From assembly GCA_963972525.1 (NCBI GenBank), contig CAXAUZ010000003.1, forward strand, positions 62,001 through 126,000: DNA of 64,000 nt. The letters are read 5' to 3'. Every line of letters begins with the position of its first letter. The stretch's first letter is position 1. The translations under genes and the position numbers were made by a program. Below are positions 1 to 6,924 of this stretch, piece after piece. The notes under the pieces were generated by a model. It worked only from the letters and a program-made list of their open reading frames with translations, was not told the origin of the DNA and made no database searches. The stretch is from Salinilacustrithrix sp003476595. Lineage in GTDB: Bacteria > Actinomycetota > Acidimicrobiia > Acidimicrobiales > Salinilacustritrichaceae.

Positions 1-1
1 C

Positions 2-1639
2 GCGCTGATCTCGATCATGCTGCTCGGGCACTGGCAGGAGATGAAGGCGCTCGGCCAGGCCCAGGACGCCCTCGGTGCGCTCGCCGCGCTCCTGCCGGAC
101 GAGGCCGAACGCCTCACGGACGCCGGCGACATCGAGACCGTCCCGGCATCGGACCTGCGTCCCGGGGACACGGTCCTGGTCCGCTCCGGCGGCCGGGTGC
201 CGGCGGACGGCGACATCGTCGACGGCGCCGCCGAGCTCGACGAGTCCATGATCACCGGTGAGTCCCGCCCGGTGGCCAAGGGCATCGGCGATGCGGTGGT
301 CGCCGGCACCGTCTCGACGGACTCGTCCATCCGCGTGCGGATCACGGCCGTGGGTGACGACACGGCCCTGGCCGGCATCGGCCGCCTCGTGGCCGAGGCC
401 CAGGAGTCCCGGTCGCGCAGCCAGGTCCTCGCCGACAAGGCCGCCGCGCTGCTCTTCTACGTCGCCACCGGCGCCGCGGCGATCACCGCCGTGGCCTGGT
501 CGGTCTTCGGCACCGCTGACGAGGCCGTCGTGCGGGTCGTGACCGTCCTCGTGATCTCCTGCCCGCACGCCCTGGGCCTGGCGATCCCCCTGACGACGTC
601 GCTGTCGAGCGCCCTCGGTGCCCGCAGCGGCATCCTCATCAAGGACCGCCTCGCCCTGGAGGCGAGCCGCACGATCGACGCCGTGCTCTTCGACAAGACG
701 GGGACGCTTACCCGCGGGGAGCACGCCGTCGTCGGCATCGCCGGCGCTGACGGCGTCACCGACGCCGAGGTGCTGCGGATCGCCGGCGGCGTGGAGGCCG
801 ACAGCGAGCACCCGCTGGCCCGGGCCATCGTCACCGCGGCCCGGGACCGGGGCGAGGTCGCGACGGCGAGCGACTTCCGCTCGATCACCGGCCGAGGGGT
901 CGAAGCGACCGTGGAGGGACAGGCCTACGCGCTCGGTGGGCCGGCGCTGCTGCGGGAGCGGTCCCTGGACGTCCCCACCGAGCTCGCCGAGCACGTCGAG
1001 GAGTGGGAGGCCCGCGGCGCCGCCGTCCTCCACCTCGTCCGGGACGACCGCATCGTCGGCGCCCTCGCCCTCGAGGATCAGATCCGACCGGAGGCGCGAG
1101 AGGCCGTCGAGGAGCTGCGGGCGCGCGGGCTCCAGGTCGTGATGATCACCGGGGACGCCCGCCAGGTCGCCGACGCCGTCGGACAGGACCTGGGCCTGGA
1201 CGAGGTCTTCGCCGAGGTCCTCCCCGAGGACAAGTCGGCCAAGGTCGCCGAGCTCCAGGAGCGGGGGCTGTCGGTGGCCATGGTCGGCGACGGCGTGAAC
1301 GACGCCCCCGCCCTGGCCCGGGCCGACGTCGGCATCGCCATCGGTGCCGGCACCGACGTCGCCATCGAGTCCGCCGGCCTCATCCTGGCCAGCTCCGACC
1401 CGCGCGGCGTCGTGGCCATCATCCGGCTGGCGAGCGGCACGTACCGCAAGTCGCTCCAGAACCTCGTGTGGGCGGCCGGGTACAACGTCGTGGCCATCCC
1501 CCTCGCCGCCGGCGCCCTGCACTGGGCCGGCGTCACCCTGCCGCCCGCCGTCGGTGCCGTGCTGATGAGCATCTCGACGATCGTCGTCGCCCTCAACGCC
1601 CAGCTGCTGCGACGGCTGGACCTGCGCTCGGACCGGTGA
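2..1639 (+). CDS. Heavy-metal-translocating P1B-type ATPase (CopB-like, CPH motif), 5' end outside window
   Basis: Membrane cation pump that couples ATP hydrolysis to metal export, probably copper or silver. The open frame runs in from the left edge, so the N-terminus and first helices are missing; about 546 codons remain of a protein usually near 650-750. Visible in order: actuator motif TGES near base 260, the membrane metal-site motif CPH (cys codon at 559, his at 565), phosphorylation motif DKTGTLT (asp at 691), a nucleotide-binding domain and the hinge motif GDGVNDAPAL near 1288. CPH rather than CPC is typical of the P1B-3/CopB subgroup. No metal-binding N-terminal domain can be judged. 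Metal specificity is inference from the CPH motif. Confidence 0.93.
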   Translation, partial: ALISIMLLGHWQEMKALGQAQDALGALAALLPDEAERLTDAGDIETVPASDLRPGDTVLVRSGGRVPADGDIVDGAAELDESMITGESRPVAKGIGDAVVAGTVSTDSSIRVRITAVGDDTALAGIGRLVAEAQESRSRSQVLADKAAALLFYVATGAAAITAVAWSVFGTADEAVVRVVTVLVISCPHALGLAIPLTTSLSSALGARSGILIKDRLALEASRTIDAVLFDKTGTLTRGEHAVVGIAGADGVTDAEVLRIAGGVEADSEHPLARAIVTAARDRGEVATASDFRSITGRGVEATVEGQAYALGGPALLRERSLDVPTELAEHVEEWEARGAAVLHLVRDDRIVGALALEDQIRPEAREAVEELRARGLQVVMITGDARQVADAVGQDLGLDEVFAEVLPEDKSAKVAELQERGLSVAMVGDGVNDAPALARADVGIAIGAGTDVAIESAGLILASSDPRGVVAIIRLASGTYRKSLQNLVWAAGYNVVAIPLAAGALHWAGVTLPPAVGAVLMSISTIVVALNAQLLRRLDLRSDR

Positions 1640-1748
1640 CGAGCCGGTCGCAGACGCGGGGTCGGCGCGGGCATGCGAGGATCCTCGCCGAAGCGTCCGA
1701 GGCCGCCGACGCCTCCTGACCCACGCCCACCGAACCCCGGAGCCCCGC

Positions 1749-2381
1749 ATGCCCTTCGATGACGCCGTCCCCGACGTGGAGGGGCTCCGGGAGCTCTACC
1801 GCCAGCCCCACCCGCTGGTGCTGCGCAAGCAGATCGACCACGTCGACGAGGCAGCTCGCGCCTTCGTGGAGGCATCCCCGTTCGTCGTCGTGGCCACGAC
1901 CGGCCCGGCCGGCACCGACGCCTCGCCGCGAGGCGGCGCCCCCGGGTTCGTCGCCGTGCTGGACGAGCACCGGTTGGCGATCGGCGACCTGGCCGGGAAC
2001 AACCGACTCGACACCCACACCAACCTCCTGGCCGACCCCCGGATCGGGCTCATCTTCCTGGTGCCGGGCGTGGACGAGACCCTCCGGGTGAACGGGCGAG
2101 CGACGCTCACCACGTCCCCGGCCGTGCGGGATGCGGTGGCCGTCGACGGTCGCCGTCCACCCCTCGCCATCGGCATCGACGTCGAGGAGTGCTTCATCCA
2201 CTGCGCCAAGGCGTTCCGGCGGTCCGGGCTGTGGGATCCGTCGACCTGGACCGCACCCGAGGACCGGCCGTCGGGCGCCCGGGCGCTGCGCGACCACATC
2301 GGCCTCGACGTGGAACCCGACGTCGTCGCCGCAGACCTGGAGGCCGGGTACCAGACCACCATGTGGGAGCCCGGCGGCTGA
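1749..2381 (+). CDS. PPOX-class FMN-dependent flavoprotein (pyridoxamine 5'-phosphate oxidase family)
   Basis: 210-residue cytosolic protein with the split-barrel PPOX fold signature: a strand reading FVVVATTGPAGTDASPRGG, then GDLAGNNRLDTHTNLLADPRIGLIFLVPG. This resembles the MSMEG_1061-like subgroup of actinobacterial FMN/F420-binding flavoproteins; the exact substrate is unknown. The ATG follows a GGAG at a normal distance (bases 1738-1742 area). It lies 109 bp after the metal ATPase on the same strand and may be co-transcribed, though nothing links the functions. PLP synthesis is unlikely because the family subgroup is mainly redox enzymes; that judgement comes from recall of the family, not a search. 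Confidence 0.8.
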   Translation: MPFDDAVPDVEGLRELYRQPHPLVLRKQIDHVDEAARAFVEASPFVVVATTGPAGTDASPRGGAPGFVAVLDEHRLAIGDLAGNNRLDTHTNLLADPRIGLIFLVPGVDETLRVNGRATLTTSPAVRDAVAVDGRRPPLAIGIDVEECFIHCAKAFRRSGLWDPSTWTAPEDRPSGARALRDHIGLDVEPDVVAADLEAGYQTTMWEPGG

Positions 2382-2398
2382 CGGCCCCGCGGCGACGC

Positions 2399-2557
2399 TC
2401 AGCGGCGCCGGGCCACGCCTCGCACCTTGGACCAGCCCCACCACGCCGCGACCAGCAGCAGCACGAGGCCGATGAGGAAGGCCCAGGCGAGACCCTCGAG
2501 GACGGCGCCGACCCCGAAGATCAGGGCGAGGACGATGAGGATCACGAGGACGACCAT
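2399..2557 (-). CDS. Small two-helix membrane protein, unknown function
   Basis: 52-residue protein made almost wholly of two hydrophobic stretches (residues about 2-19 and 25-41) ending in a basic tail (SKVRGVARRR), so two membrane passes with both ends probably cytoplasmic. Start ATG complement at 2555-2557. It is tail-to-tail with the flavoprotein gene (17 bp gap) and head-to-head with the candidate selenoprotein gene, sharing the 76-bp gap 2558-2633. Too short for a family assignment by eye; many actinobacteria carry such short hydrophobic proteins. It is a plausible gene rather than a shadow because the hydrophobic pattern is clean and no other frame is used here. Confidence 0.55.
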   Translation of the reverse strand: MVVLVILIVLALIFGVGAVLEGLAWAFLIGLVLLLVAAWWGWSKVRGVARRR

Positions 2558-2633
2558 CCTCCGGTCGTACCCGCCGGCGGGGGCGTCCAGTCGGCCGGGG
2601 AACAGGGCCGCCGGGTTCCGCGTTGGAGCAGAC

Positions 2634-2927
2634 ATGCAGATCGAGCTCACCGACGCCGCCGCCGCACTCCTGTCCAAGCGGGGCAAGACGCTGGTCATCG
2701 ACCTCATCCGGCCCACCGGCTGAGGCAAGGTCGCCGAGGTGGCGGTCGCCACCAGGACCACGGGGCGCAACCTGGCGCCGTACCTCCGGTTGCGCCGAGA
2801 CGACCTCGAGGTGCTCGTCGCCAAGAACCTCGTCCCGCTGGCCCCGACCCTGCGCGTCTCGACCCGTCGGTGGGTCACCAAGGGCTTCCACATCGACTTC
2901 CCGGGCGCGCCGGGGTGTGAGATCTGA
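2634..2927 (+). CDS. Candidate selenoprotein: small HesB/CC-Se-like protein with in-frame TGA (Sec at residue 30)
   Basis: The frame opens at ATG 2634 after a good GGAG (2625-2628), meets one TGA at 2721-2723 (codon 30), then continues without interruption to TGA 2925-2927, giving 97 residues if TGA is read as selenocysteine. Both halves look coding: MQIELTDAAAALLSKRG before (a HesB/IscA-like opening) and GKVAEVAVATRTTGRNLAPY after, with one cysteine near the C-terminus (PGCEI). The next codon is glycine, so the redox site would be G-U-G. Immediately downstream lies a hairpin with GGUC loop, listed separately. The small CC/Se-motif (seleno)protein group is the best match from memory. A point-mutated pseudogene (Cys, Trp or Arg codon to TGA) is the alternative. 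No sel genes are in the window. Confidence 0.68.
2729..2759 (+). promoter_or_regulatory. Bacterial SECIS-like hairpin just after in-frame TGA
   Basis: Six perfect base pairs, GGTGGC (2738-2743) with GCCACC (2748-2753), close a tetraloop GGTC (2744-2747). A lower helix GGTC (2729-2732) with GACC (2756-2759) extends it across an asymmetric internal loop (5 and 2 nt). The apical loop begins 20 nt after the TGA. As I recall the bacterial SECIS rules, the loop should lie about 16-37 nt from UGA with G at its first positions followed by U; the E. coli fdhF element also presents GGUC. All of this fits. It sits inside the continuing reading frame, as bacterial SECIS elements do. Confidence 0.62.
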
Positions 2928-2940
2928 TCGACGCATCTAG

Positions 2941-2986
2941 TCAAGAACTCGGTTGAATACTTGAACAGATGCGGTAGGGTGCCGTC
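2941..2986 (+). promoter_or_regulatory. Promoter and possible ArsR operator for the ArsR-rhodanese gene; leaderless
   Basis: A -35 TTGAAT (2953-2958) and -10 TAGGGT (2975-2980) are separated by 16 bp; the GTG start follows after 6 bp, so the transcript should begin at or next to the start codon. An inverted TCAA (2941-2944) and TTGA (2953-2956), spaced by 8 bp, and a direct TTGAA-TAC-TTGAA overlap the -35 and could be the autoregulatory ArsR site. The region is visibly AT-richer than its surroundings. Confidence 0.5.
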
Positions 2987-3649
2987 GTGGCACCAGAGGC
3001 GAAAGCAGCGCTGTTCGACCAGTTCGCCCAGGTGGGCAAGGCGTTCTCGAACGGCCGTCGGGCCGAGCTCGTGGACGTGCTGGCCCAGGGCGAACGGGCG
3101 GTCGAGGCGCTGGCCGGCCAGATCGGCCAGTCGGTGGCGAACACCTCGCAGCACCTGCAGGTGCTGGCCCGCGCCGGGCTGGTGACGTCTCGCCGCGACG
3201 GCAACCGGGTCCTGTACCGGTTGGCCGACGAGCAGGTGGAGGCGCTGTGGGAGACGCTGCGAGCCGTGGCCGCCGCCAACGTCTCCGGCGTGCGCCAGGC
3301 GGCCGAGGAGTACCTCGGTGACCGAGACGGGCTGGAACAGGTGAGCCGGGACGAGCTCGCCCGGCGGCTGGGCGCGGGCGTCCTGGTCTGGGACGTCCGT
3401 CCCGCGTCCGAGTACGAGGCCGGGCACGTCCCTGGCGCGATCTCCGTGCCGCCCGACGAGGTGCAGCGGCGACTCGACGACGTCCCTGACGGCGTGGAGG
3501 TCGTCGCCTACTGCCGCGGCCGGTTCTGCGTCTACGCCGACGACGCCGTGCGCGCCCTGGTCGCCGCTGGCCGGCGTGCCGTCCGCCTGGACGAGGGCTT
3601 CCCCGAGTGGCGTCGGGCCGGGCTCCCGGTCGCCGTCGGAACCGGCTGA
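2987..3649 (+). CDS. ArsR-family HTH regulator fused to a rhodanese domain
   Basis: 220 residues. Residues about 1-100 form an ArsR winged helix with recognition region SVANTSQHLQVLARAGLVTSRRDG; residues about 115-218 form a rhodanese domain (LVWDVRPASEYEAGHVPGAI) with active-site loop YCRGRFCVYADD, so the catalytic cysteine is present. Such ArsR-rhodanese proteins are known from sulfur-oxidising and metal-stressed bacteria, where the rhodanese is thought to carry or sense sulfane sulfur. The GTG start is supported by the promoter placement 6 bp upstream. The stop overlaps the ribosome site of the MFS gene (12 bp gap), so the two are almost certainly an operon and the regulator probably controls that transporter. 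Confidence 0.85.
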   Translation: MAPEAKAALFDQFAQVGKAFSNGRRAELVDVLAQGERAVEALAGQIGQSVANTSQHLQVLARAGLVTSRRDGNRVLYRLADEQVEALWETLRAVAAANVSGVRQAAEEYLGDRDGLEQVSRDELARRLGAGVLVWDVRPASEYEAGHVPGAISVPPDEVQRRLDDVPDGVEVVAYCRGRFCVYADDAVRALVAAGRRAVRLDEGFPEWRRAGLPVAVGTG

Positions 3650-3660
3650 AGGAGCGACCC

Positions 3661-4959
3661 ATGAGCGACACCGTCCTCCCACCGTCGACCGACGCCGCCC
3701 CCGCCGGCATCCGGCTCGGCCTGCGCGAGAACCTGCCCCAGTTCGGGCTGCTCGTCCTGGTGAACGCGCTGGTCGGCGCAACCGTCGGGCAGGAGCGCAC
3801 GGTGCTTCCGCTGCTGGCCGAGGACGTCTTCGGTCTGTCCGCCTACTCGGCGATGCTCAGCTTCATCGCCGTCTTCGGCGTGTCCAAGGCGATCACGAAC
3901 CTCTTCGCCGGCGCGCTCGGCGACAAGTACGGCCGCAAGCCCGTGCTCGTCGTCGGCTGGCTCGTCGCCATCCCCGTCCCGCTGCTGCTGATCTGGGCGC
4001 CGACGTGGGGGTGGGTGCTGTTCGCCAACGTGTTGCTCGGCATCAACCAGGGCCTCACGTGGTCGCTCACCGTCATCATGAAGATCGACCTCGTCGGCCC
4101 CGCCCGGCGCGGCCTGGCCATGGGCTTGAACGAGGGCGCCGGGTACGGGGCCGTCGCCGCAGCGGCGTGGGCCACCGGCTGGATCGCCTCCGAGTACGGG
4201 CTGCGACCCGAGCCCTTCTACCTCGGCATCGGCCTGGTCATCATCGGCATCGGCCTCTCGACGCTCTTCGTCCGGGAGACCTCCCACCACGTGGCCCACG
4301 AGGCTGCCAACCACGTCCAGCGCGACGGCCACCTGGACGCCGAGATGACACCCCGGCAGGTCTTCGCCCTGTCCACGTGGCGGAACCCGTCGCTGTCCGC
4401 GGCGAGCCAGGCAGGCCTCGTCAACAACCTGAACGAGGGCATGGCCTGGGGTCTCTTCCCGCTCTTCTTCGCGGCCGGTGGGGTCTCGGTCGGCAGGATC
4501 GGCGGGCTCATCGCCATCGCACCCGCCGTGTGGGGCTTCGGGCAGCTCTTCACCGGCGCGCTCTCGGACAAGGTCGGCCGCAAGTGGCTGATCGCCGGCG
4601 GTCAGTTCACCGAGGCCGCCGGCTTGACGATCATCGCCCTCGGCGACAGCTTCGGGGTGTGGTCCCTCGGCAGCGCCGTGTTCGGCGCCGGCACCGCCAT
4701 GGCCTACCCGACCCTCATCGCGGCCATCGGCGACGTCGCCCACCCCACGTGGCGAGCCAGCGCCGTCGGCGTCTACCGGCTCTGGCGCGACCTCGGCTTC
4801 GCGGTGGGGGCGGTGCTCGCCGGCGTCCTCGCCGACGTCGTCAGCATCGAGTTCGCCATCTTCATCGTCGCCGGGATCACCGCCGCCAGCGGCCTCGACG
4901 TCTCGCTCCGCATGCGCGAGACGCTGCACCGCCCGCCGCTGCCGGTCGTGCCCGGCTGA
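3661..4959 (+). CDS. Major facilitator superfamily transporter
   Basis: 432-residue, 12-helix-type MFS permease. The signature loop GALGDKYGRKPVLVVGW between helices 2 and 3 and its pseudo-repeat GALSDKVGRKWLIAGGQ in the second half are both clear. A long hydrophilic central loop (histidine-containing stretch near residue 215) separates the halves. An ATG at 3607 also exists, but ATG 3661 is preferred because it follows GGAG (about 3651) at proper spacing and removes a basic non-membrane extension. Being co-transcribed with an ArsR-rhodanese regulator suggests export of a metal, arsenic or sulfur species; the substrate itself cannot be read from sequence. Confidence 0.87.
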   Translation: MSDTVLPPSTDAAPAGIRLGLRENLPQFGLLVLVNALVGATVGQERTVLPLLAEDVFGLSAYSAMLSFIAVFGVSKAITNLFAGALGDKYGRKPVLVVGWLVAIPVPLLLIWAPTWGWVLFANVLLGINQGLTWSLTVIMKIDLVGPARRGLAMGLNEGAGYGAVAAAAWATGWIASEYGLRPEPFYLGIGLVIIGIGLSTLFVRETSHHVAHEAANHVQRDGHLDAEMTPRQVFALSTWRNPSLSAASQAGLVNNLNEGMAWGLFPLFFAAGGVSVGRIGGLIAIAPAVWGFGQLFTGALSDKVGRKWLIAGGQFTEAAGLTIIALGDSFGVWSLGSAVFGAGTAMAYPTLIAAIGDVAHPTWRASAVGVYRLWRDLGFAVGAVLAGVLADVVSIEFAIFIVAGITAASGLDVSLRMRETLHRPPLPVVPG

Positions 4960-5019
4960 TCGAGCCCCACCGCATCCGCCACGCGCGGTGTCCGCTTCGG
5001 ACAGCCGGAGGGGGCGGAG

Positions 5020-5105
5020 ATCGTCGAGATCGACCTCCCGGGTGCCGTCGGGCCGACCGTACGGTCATCGGACCACGCGGGCGCGGCCAGGAGGAGACCC
5101 AGGAC
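5020..5105 (+). promoter_or_regulatory. Upstream region of first DksA-like gene, shared elements with the second
   Basis: Contains ATCGTCGA (5020-5027), then exactly 32 bp, then TACGGTCAT (5060-5068, likely -10 TACGGT), and an AGGAG-type ribosome site (5090-5094). The gene at 6481 has the same two blocks with the same 32-bp spacing. No clear -35 hexamer. Confidence 0.35.
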
Positions 5106-5447
5106 ATGGAGACGACCGATCGCGGACGGGCGATGACGGATGCTCAGCTCCGGGAGCTGTCGGACCTGCTGCAGGAGATCGTCGTCACCCACCGCCGCCG
5201 CCTGCGGCGGCAGCAGGAGTCGTTCCGGACCCTCCCGCTGCACGACCGCTCCAGCGCCCGGCGCCGCCAGCTGGCCCGCCGTGCGGCGATGACGTCGTTC
5301 CGCGTGTGCGGGGCGGCGAGCCGCGCCCTGGACGCGCTGGAGGACGGCAGCTACGGAGCCTGCGATCGCTGCGGCTGCGCGATCGCGTTCGAGGAGCTCC
5401 GGGCCCGGCCGCTCACCCGCCGGTGCAGCGAGTGCGACCCGAGCTGA
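5106..5447 (+). CDS. DksA/TraR-type C4 zinc-finger protein
   Basis: 113 residues: a helical N-terminal region (about 1-80, rich in arginine and glutamine) and a C-terminal four-cysteine zinc finger, CDRC (86-89) and CSEC (107-110), within the family block GSYGACDRCGCAIAFEELRARP. Proteins of this type bind in the secondary channel of RNA polymerase (DksA) or are small relatives of unknown target; at 113 residues it is of the short TraR-like kind. ATG 5106 chosen for the GGAGG 11 bp upstream. The gene lies 146 bp after the MFS gene and convergent with the PucR-type regulator (6 bp gap). A paralog lies at 6481. Confidence 0.85.
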   Translation: METTDRGRAMTDAQLRELSDLLQEIVVTHRRRLRRQQESFRTLPLHDRSSARRRQLARRAAMTSFRVCGAASRALDALEDGSYGACDRCGCAIAFEELRARPLTRRCSECDPS

Positions 5448-5453
5448 CGGTGG

Positions 5454-6287
5454 TCACCCCTCGTCCGGCGCCGTCCGCCAAGGACCGTCGTAGTGACGGG
5501 AGACGTGGATGGCGACCTCGCACTCCAGCAGCCGGCTCGGGTCGCTGAGGACGGGTCCGAGGATGGCTTCGATGCGCTCGAGGCGATTCTTGAACGTGTT
5601 GTAGTGGACGAACATCTGCCGGGCGGCCTCGGCCATGTTGCGCGCCTCGAGCCACATCGACAGCGTCTCCACCAGCTCGGTGCCGTGCCGCCGGTCGTGG
5701 TCGAGGAGCGGACCGATCGCGTGGAGCACGAAGTCGTGCAGGTCCTGCTCGGGCACGGAGGCGAAGAGGCGCTCGAGGCCGAGCTCGTCGTAGAGCTCGG
5801 TGACGTGGCGGCCCTTGGCCCAGCGGCCGACCTCGACCGCACGGTGGGCATCGACGAAGCTGGACGACAGCAGCAGGGGGTCCTCGACGCTGCGCCCGAC
5901 CCCGATGCTCAAGGTGACGTTGCGGACGCGCTCGTCCAGCTCCTCCCGGAGCGCATCGGCGAGCAGCCGGCGTTGCGCGGCGCTCCGGTCGTCGGCGACG
6001 AGGAGGGCAGCGACCGACGTCGCCCGCGTCCAGACGATGGCGTCGTCGCCGAGCGTCGCCCGGGCCGCGGCCGAGACGGTGGCCAGGACCTGAAGGGCCA
6101 CGTCGGGATCGACCGGTGGGTCGATGGACGCGAGCAGCACGGCCCGGGGCCGGTGCAGGTCCCAGCCGAGGCTCGCCGCTCGCTCGACGGCTTCCGCGGC
6201 CCGTCCGGGATCCGCCGAGATCAGCTCCTCGAGGGTGATGGTCGCGTAGCGGTCCACGAGCGTCTCCAGGTCCGACGGGATCCCCAT
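5454..6287 (-). CDS. PucR/CdaR-type transcriptional regulator
   Basis: 277 residues. The C-terminal DNA-binding region reads LEARNMAEAARQMFVHYNTFKNRLERIEAILG, the typical PucR C-terminal helix-turn-helix; the middle (about 100-200, with NVTLSIGVGRSVEDPLLLSSSFVDAHRAVEVG) resembles the GGDEF-like domain of this family. Members control purine, sugar-diacid or amino-acid catabolism, often acting on adjacent genes. The start ATG (6285-6287) removes a proline/arginine-rich extension of the open frame. It is divergent from the second DksA-like gene and convergent with the first, so the two zinc-finger genes flank it; whether it controls them is unknown. Confidence 0.82.
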   Translation of the reverse strand: MGIPSDLETLVDRYATITLEELISADPGRAAEAVERAASLGWDLHRPRAVLLASIDPPVDPDVALQVLATVSAAARATLGDDAIVWTRATSVAALLVADDRSAAQRRLLADALREELDERVRNVTLSIGVGRSVEDPLLLSSSFVDAHRAVEVGRWAKGRHVTELYDELGLERLFASVPEQDLHDFVLHAIGPLLDHDRRHGTELVETLSMWLEARNMAEAARQMFVHYNTFKNRLERIEAILGPVLSDPSRLLECEVAIHVSRHYDGPWRTAPDEG

Positions 6288-6391
6288 CGAGGAAGTCTGA
6301 CCAGTCCGGCCGGACCGGGGCGAAGGCCGGGTGGGGTCGGGCGGGTGCGAGCGCTGCGGTTGTGGAGATCCGACATCGCGACGCCCGCCAG

Positions 6392-6480
6392 ATCGTCGAC
6401 TTCCCCCAGCGTCCGACGAGCGAACCGTCCCTACGGTCATGGGTGTCCGAGGATCGTCGCAGCAGGAGGGAGCCCGAGTC
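6392..6480 (+). promoter_or_regulatory. Upstream region of second DksA-like gene
   Basis: ATCGTCGA (6392-6399), 32 bp, then TACGGTCAT (6432-6440), then AGGAGG (6464-6469) 11 bp before GTG 6481. Layout mirrors the region before the paralog at 5106. Confidence 0.35.
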
Positions 6481-6846
6481 GTGCAGACGTTCACCGATCA
6501 CCAGGCGCGCAGCAGCGCGACGTGGCCCGTCCTGACCCGCGAGCAGCTGGCGCGCGTCCGCGCCGCCGTGCAGGAGACCCTCGAGGACCACCGGCGCCAC
6601 CTGCAGGAGAACGAGGAGCTCTTCCGCGTCCTCGTCAGCGACCCTTCGGTCGACGCCGGTGAGCGCCAAGCAGCCCGGGTGGCTGCAGCGAAGGCCGCCG
6701 AGATCTGCCAGGAGGCGGAGGGTGCGCTGGCGGCCATGGACGACGGCACCTACGGCCGCTGCGCCGGCTGCGAGCAGGACATCCCGTTCGAGCGTCTCGA
6801 GGCCCTGCCGCTGACGCAGACCTGCGTGGCCTGCCCGCAGCCGTGA
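6481..6846 (+). CDS. DksA/TraR-type C4 zinc-finger protein (paralog)
   Basis: 121 residues beginning at GTG. Helical acidic N-terminal portion (about 18-85) followed by the zinc finger CAGC (94-97) and CVAC (115-118) in GTYGRCAGCEQDIPFERLEALPLTQTC. ATGs at 6331 and 6439 are in frame, but AGGAGG 11 bp before GTG 6481, the same geometry as the paralog at 5106, decides the start. Related to that gene in layout and finger sequence, so a local duplication with divergence is likely; the N-terminal halves differ strongly (basic in the first, acidic here), suggesting different partners. Confidence 0.83.
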   Translation: MQTFTDHQARSSATWPVLTREQLARVRAAVQETLEDHRRHLQENEELFRVLVSDPSVDAGERQAARVAAAKAAEICQEAEGALAAMDDGTYGRCAGCEQDIPFERLEALPLTQTCVACPQP

Positions 6847-6878
6847 GGTCGTCGCCGGTTCACCGGTGACGTGGTCTT

Positions 6879-6906
6879 GGGTGCTCGGCAACGGCGCCGG
6901 GCACCC
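6879..6906. terminator. Bidirectional hairpin terminator between convergent genes
   Basis: GGGTGC (6879-6884) pairs with GCACCC (6901-6906), a T-G wobble continues it, then CGGC (6886-6889) pairs with GCCG (6896-6899) around a 6-nt loop: 11 pairs in all. It sits between the DksA-like gene and the convergent methyltransferase gene. No T-tract, as is common in high-GC actinobacteria. Confidence 0.5.
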
Positions 6907-6924
6907 ATCACCACGACCAGCCGT

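Noticed and set aside
1675..1688. Perfect palindrome GCGAGGATCCTCGC after the metal ATPase gene
   Set aside because: No loop for a hairpin and no promoter around it; could be an operator but nothing else supports it.
2739..2927. Separate 62-codon gene from GTG 2739 instead of TGA readthrough
   Set aside because: No ribosome site at usable distance, the start lies inside the hairpin, and the frame is exactly that of the upstream ORF; one continuous gene is more economical.
1593..3781. Long minus-strand frames across the start of the window (400 codons and more)
   Set aside because: Arg/Gly/His-rich translations antisense to good genes; a normal by-product of very high GC at third codon positions. 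Only the last 52 codons at 2399-2557 look real.
4989..5003. Small hairpin TGTCCG-CTT-CGGACA after the MFS gene
   Set aside because: Only 6 pairs and 30 bp from the stop; too weak to call a terminator.
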